Shown here: piece after piece, positions 44,141-45,000 of the stretch | Layout: the number at the start of each line of letters is the position of its first letter | Numbering within the stretch: position 1 is the first letter of the stretch | Source: Takakia lepidozioides | Lineage: Eukaryota; Streptophyta; Takakiopsida; Takakiales; Takakiaceae | Reading direction: 5' to 3' | Assembly: GCA_030704615.1 (NCBI GenBank) | Contig: JAKLZA010000318.1 | Location: 1-45,000, forward strand | DNA length: 45,000 bases | Made by a program: the position numbers and the translations under genes | The notes under the pieces: generated by a model | Told to the model about the DNA's origin: nothing | Seen by the model: the letters and a program-made list of their open reading frames with translations, nothing else | The model's database searches: none

Positions 44141-44958
44141 GTGAGCACAGGTCCCACCTTCGTGTGCGGTGTGCAGAAAACTTATGCGGCCGACATTGTC
44201 ATTCTCGACATCCCGGATGGCCAGGCTGTGCCAGAAGTTCTTCCAAAGGGCAAGACGGCAGGCTGGAACAAATTCGAGGACAACTACTGGAGTTGGGTGT
44301 TCGGGTTCTTTAACAATTTCCTCTCTGATGCAGGGACACTTCTGCTTTTTCAGTCATGTGACAATGATAGTCGTCGGGCATTGGCATCATACCTCAAGTC
44401 TTCAGGGTTTGAAGTTTTGCGCATGGAATTGTGTGAACAGCCTCTACCTTGTGAAAGGGGGTTTCCCTGGTCAGCTGGTATGCCGTCTCCCTTCTGCTTG
44501 TGCTTTGATCATGAGTTTCAATTTTCTCTGCAGCTCCACTGTAGTAGAATGTTTTATGATCGACACCGATCATCAACGATTCATGATTTTTTTGTGTCAG
44601 AGTTCTGAATAGCCGATGTACACACTTCCACTATAGATTGTGTTTACCACACTAACCTGCTATCTTTGCCAGACGAGGATGTTCGAGGCGATCTGCCTGC
44701 GGAGGATTCGCACATCAAAGACACCATCCTCCATCCGCAACTTTGAGATTTCTGACCAGGGTTGTTTCGTCAACCCCCCCTATGAACCCCATGTCGATGA
44801 CATTTTGTACAACTTCATGCAGTCCAGTCAGACTCTGAAGAGACCAGATGGCACTCCCTGGAGAGGTGCAAAGGAAAAGTCACCAGCATTCATGCAAATA
44901 CTGCTGGAGTCAGGCAGCCACCGCTCTGCACGGGTGGTCGATCTTTCTGTGTCCACAG
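44141..44958 (+). CDS. Methyltransferase exons of element D/F (continues past window)
   Basis: Exon starting at 44141 after TCTGTTGCAG encodes TYAADIVILDIPDGQAV and a following helix-strand unit NFLSDAGTLLLFQS, homologous to motif IV and its surroundings in copies A and B (CDMIILDIPDGEPV, VLDDRGCVVVLAS). It ends at a donor near 44470 that I cannot fix exactly. The next exon, 44673-44958, has KSPAFMQILLESG and ends in RVVDLSVSTG, equal to RSPAFIQTIMET and VLDLICGTG (motif I) of copies A and B, at the same exon boundary and phase. It also contains VNPPYEP between the two motifs. The gene is on the plus strand, consistent with the 5' exon at 30672. Exons equal to exons 2-6 are missing from the window. 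The 3' end lies beyond 45000. Confidence 0.75.
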
Positions 44959-45000
44959 GTTCGTTTTTTCCCTTCCGAATTGGTTTCCTTTCAACAGTTT

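Noticed and set aside
1-45000. LTR retrotransposon, LINE or giant virus-like element
   Set aside because: No reverse transcriptase, integrase of the retroviral type, gag, capsid or B-family polymerase motifs were seen in the translated frames. The long repeat pair is two copies of a DNA transposon, not LTRs.
1-45000. tRNA or rRNA genes
   Set aside because: No cloverleaf-like or rRNA-like sequence was noticed while reading both strands; no scan could be run.

Overview
This is repeat-dense nuclear DNA of a eukaryote. The genes have GT-AG introns with conserved positions, there are no bacterial operon features, and MULE-type transposases with SWIM zinc fingers fit a plant or streptophyte-alga genome. 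The species cannot be told from the sequence; green lineage is my best guess, at low confidence.

Almost the whole window is one superfamily of large DNA transposons in at least four copies, placed next to or inside one another. The best-preserved type (copy B, 31238-44097; copy A, 4320-17114, nearly identical) has two divergent multi-exon genes. One strand carries a gene of about 1457 codons and ten exons, encoding a basic N-terminus, a ParB/Srx-like domain (DGNHRLLAW) and a beta-class DNA-methyltransferase fold. The other strand carries a two-exon MULE-like transposase of 1174 residues. Between them lie about 30 copies of a palindrome with the core ATGCGGYRCCGCAT; further copies lie beyond the 3' end of the methyltransferase gene and in three of its introns.

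Layout: 515-1762, an OB-fold/zinc-ribbon (RPA1-like) gene or fragment; 2028-2454, a stray methyltransferase exon; 2486-17114, probable full extent of element A (CATGAGC-rich left end, accessory gene 2944-3507, palindrome array, methyltransferase, array, transposase, CATGAGC-rich right end); 17115-25856, an old decayed element E/C (transposase pseudogene cut by the end of A, accessory gene, diverged palindromes, methyltransferase pseudogene whose 5' part is inverted); 25857-31237 and 44098-45000, element D/F (an intact but distant transposase of 1144 residues and a divergent methyltransferase gene), interrupted by copy B.

How the parts may work together (inference): the transposase moves the element, the palindromes lie at its gene starts and ends, and the ParB-methyltransferase protein may read or mark them. 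The palindrome differs between element lineages but keeps regular spacing (about 31.5 bp or 53 bp), which would put the sites on one face of the helix. Copies A and B differ mostly by single-base indels, many in homopolymers, so some apparent breaks may be assembly errors.
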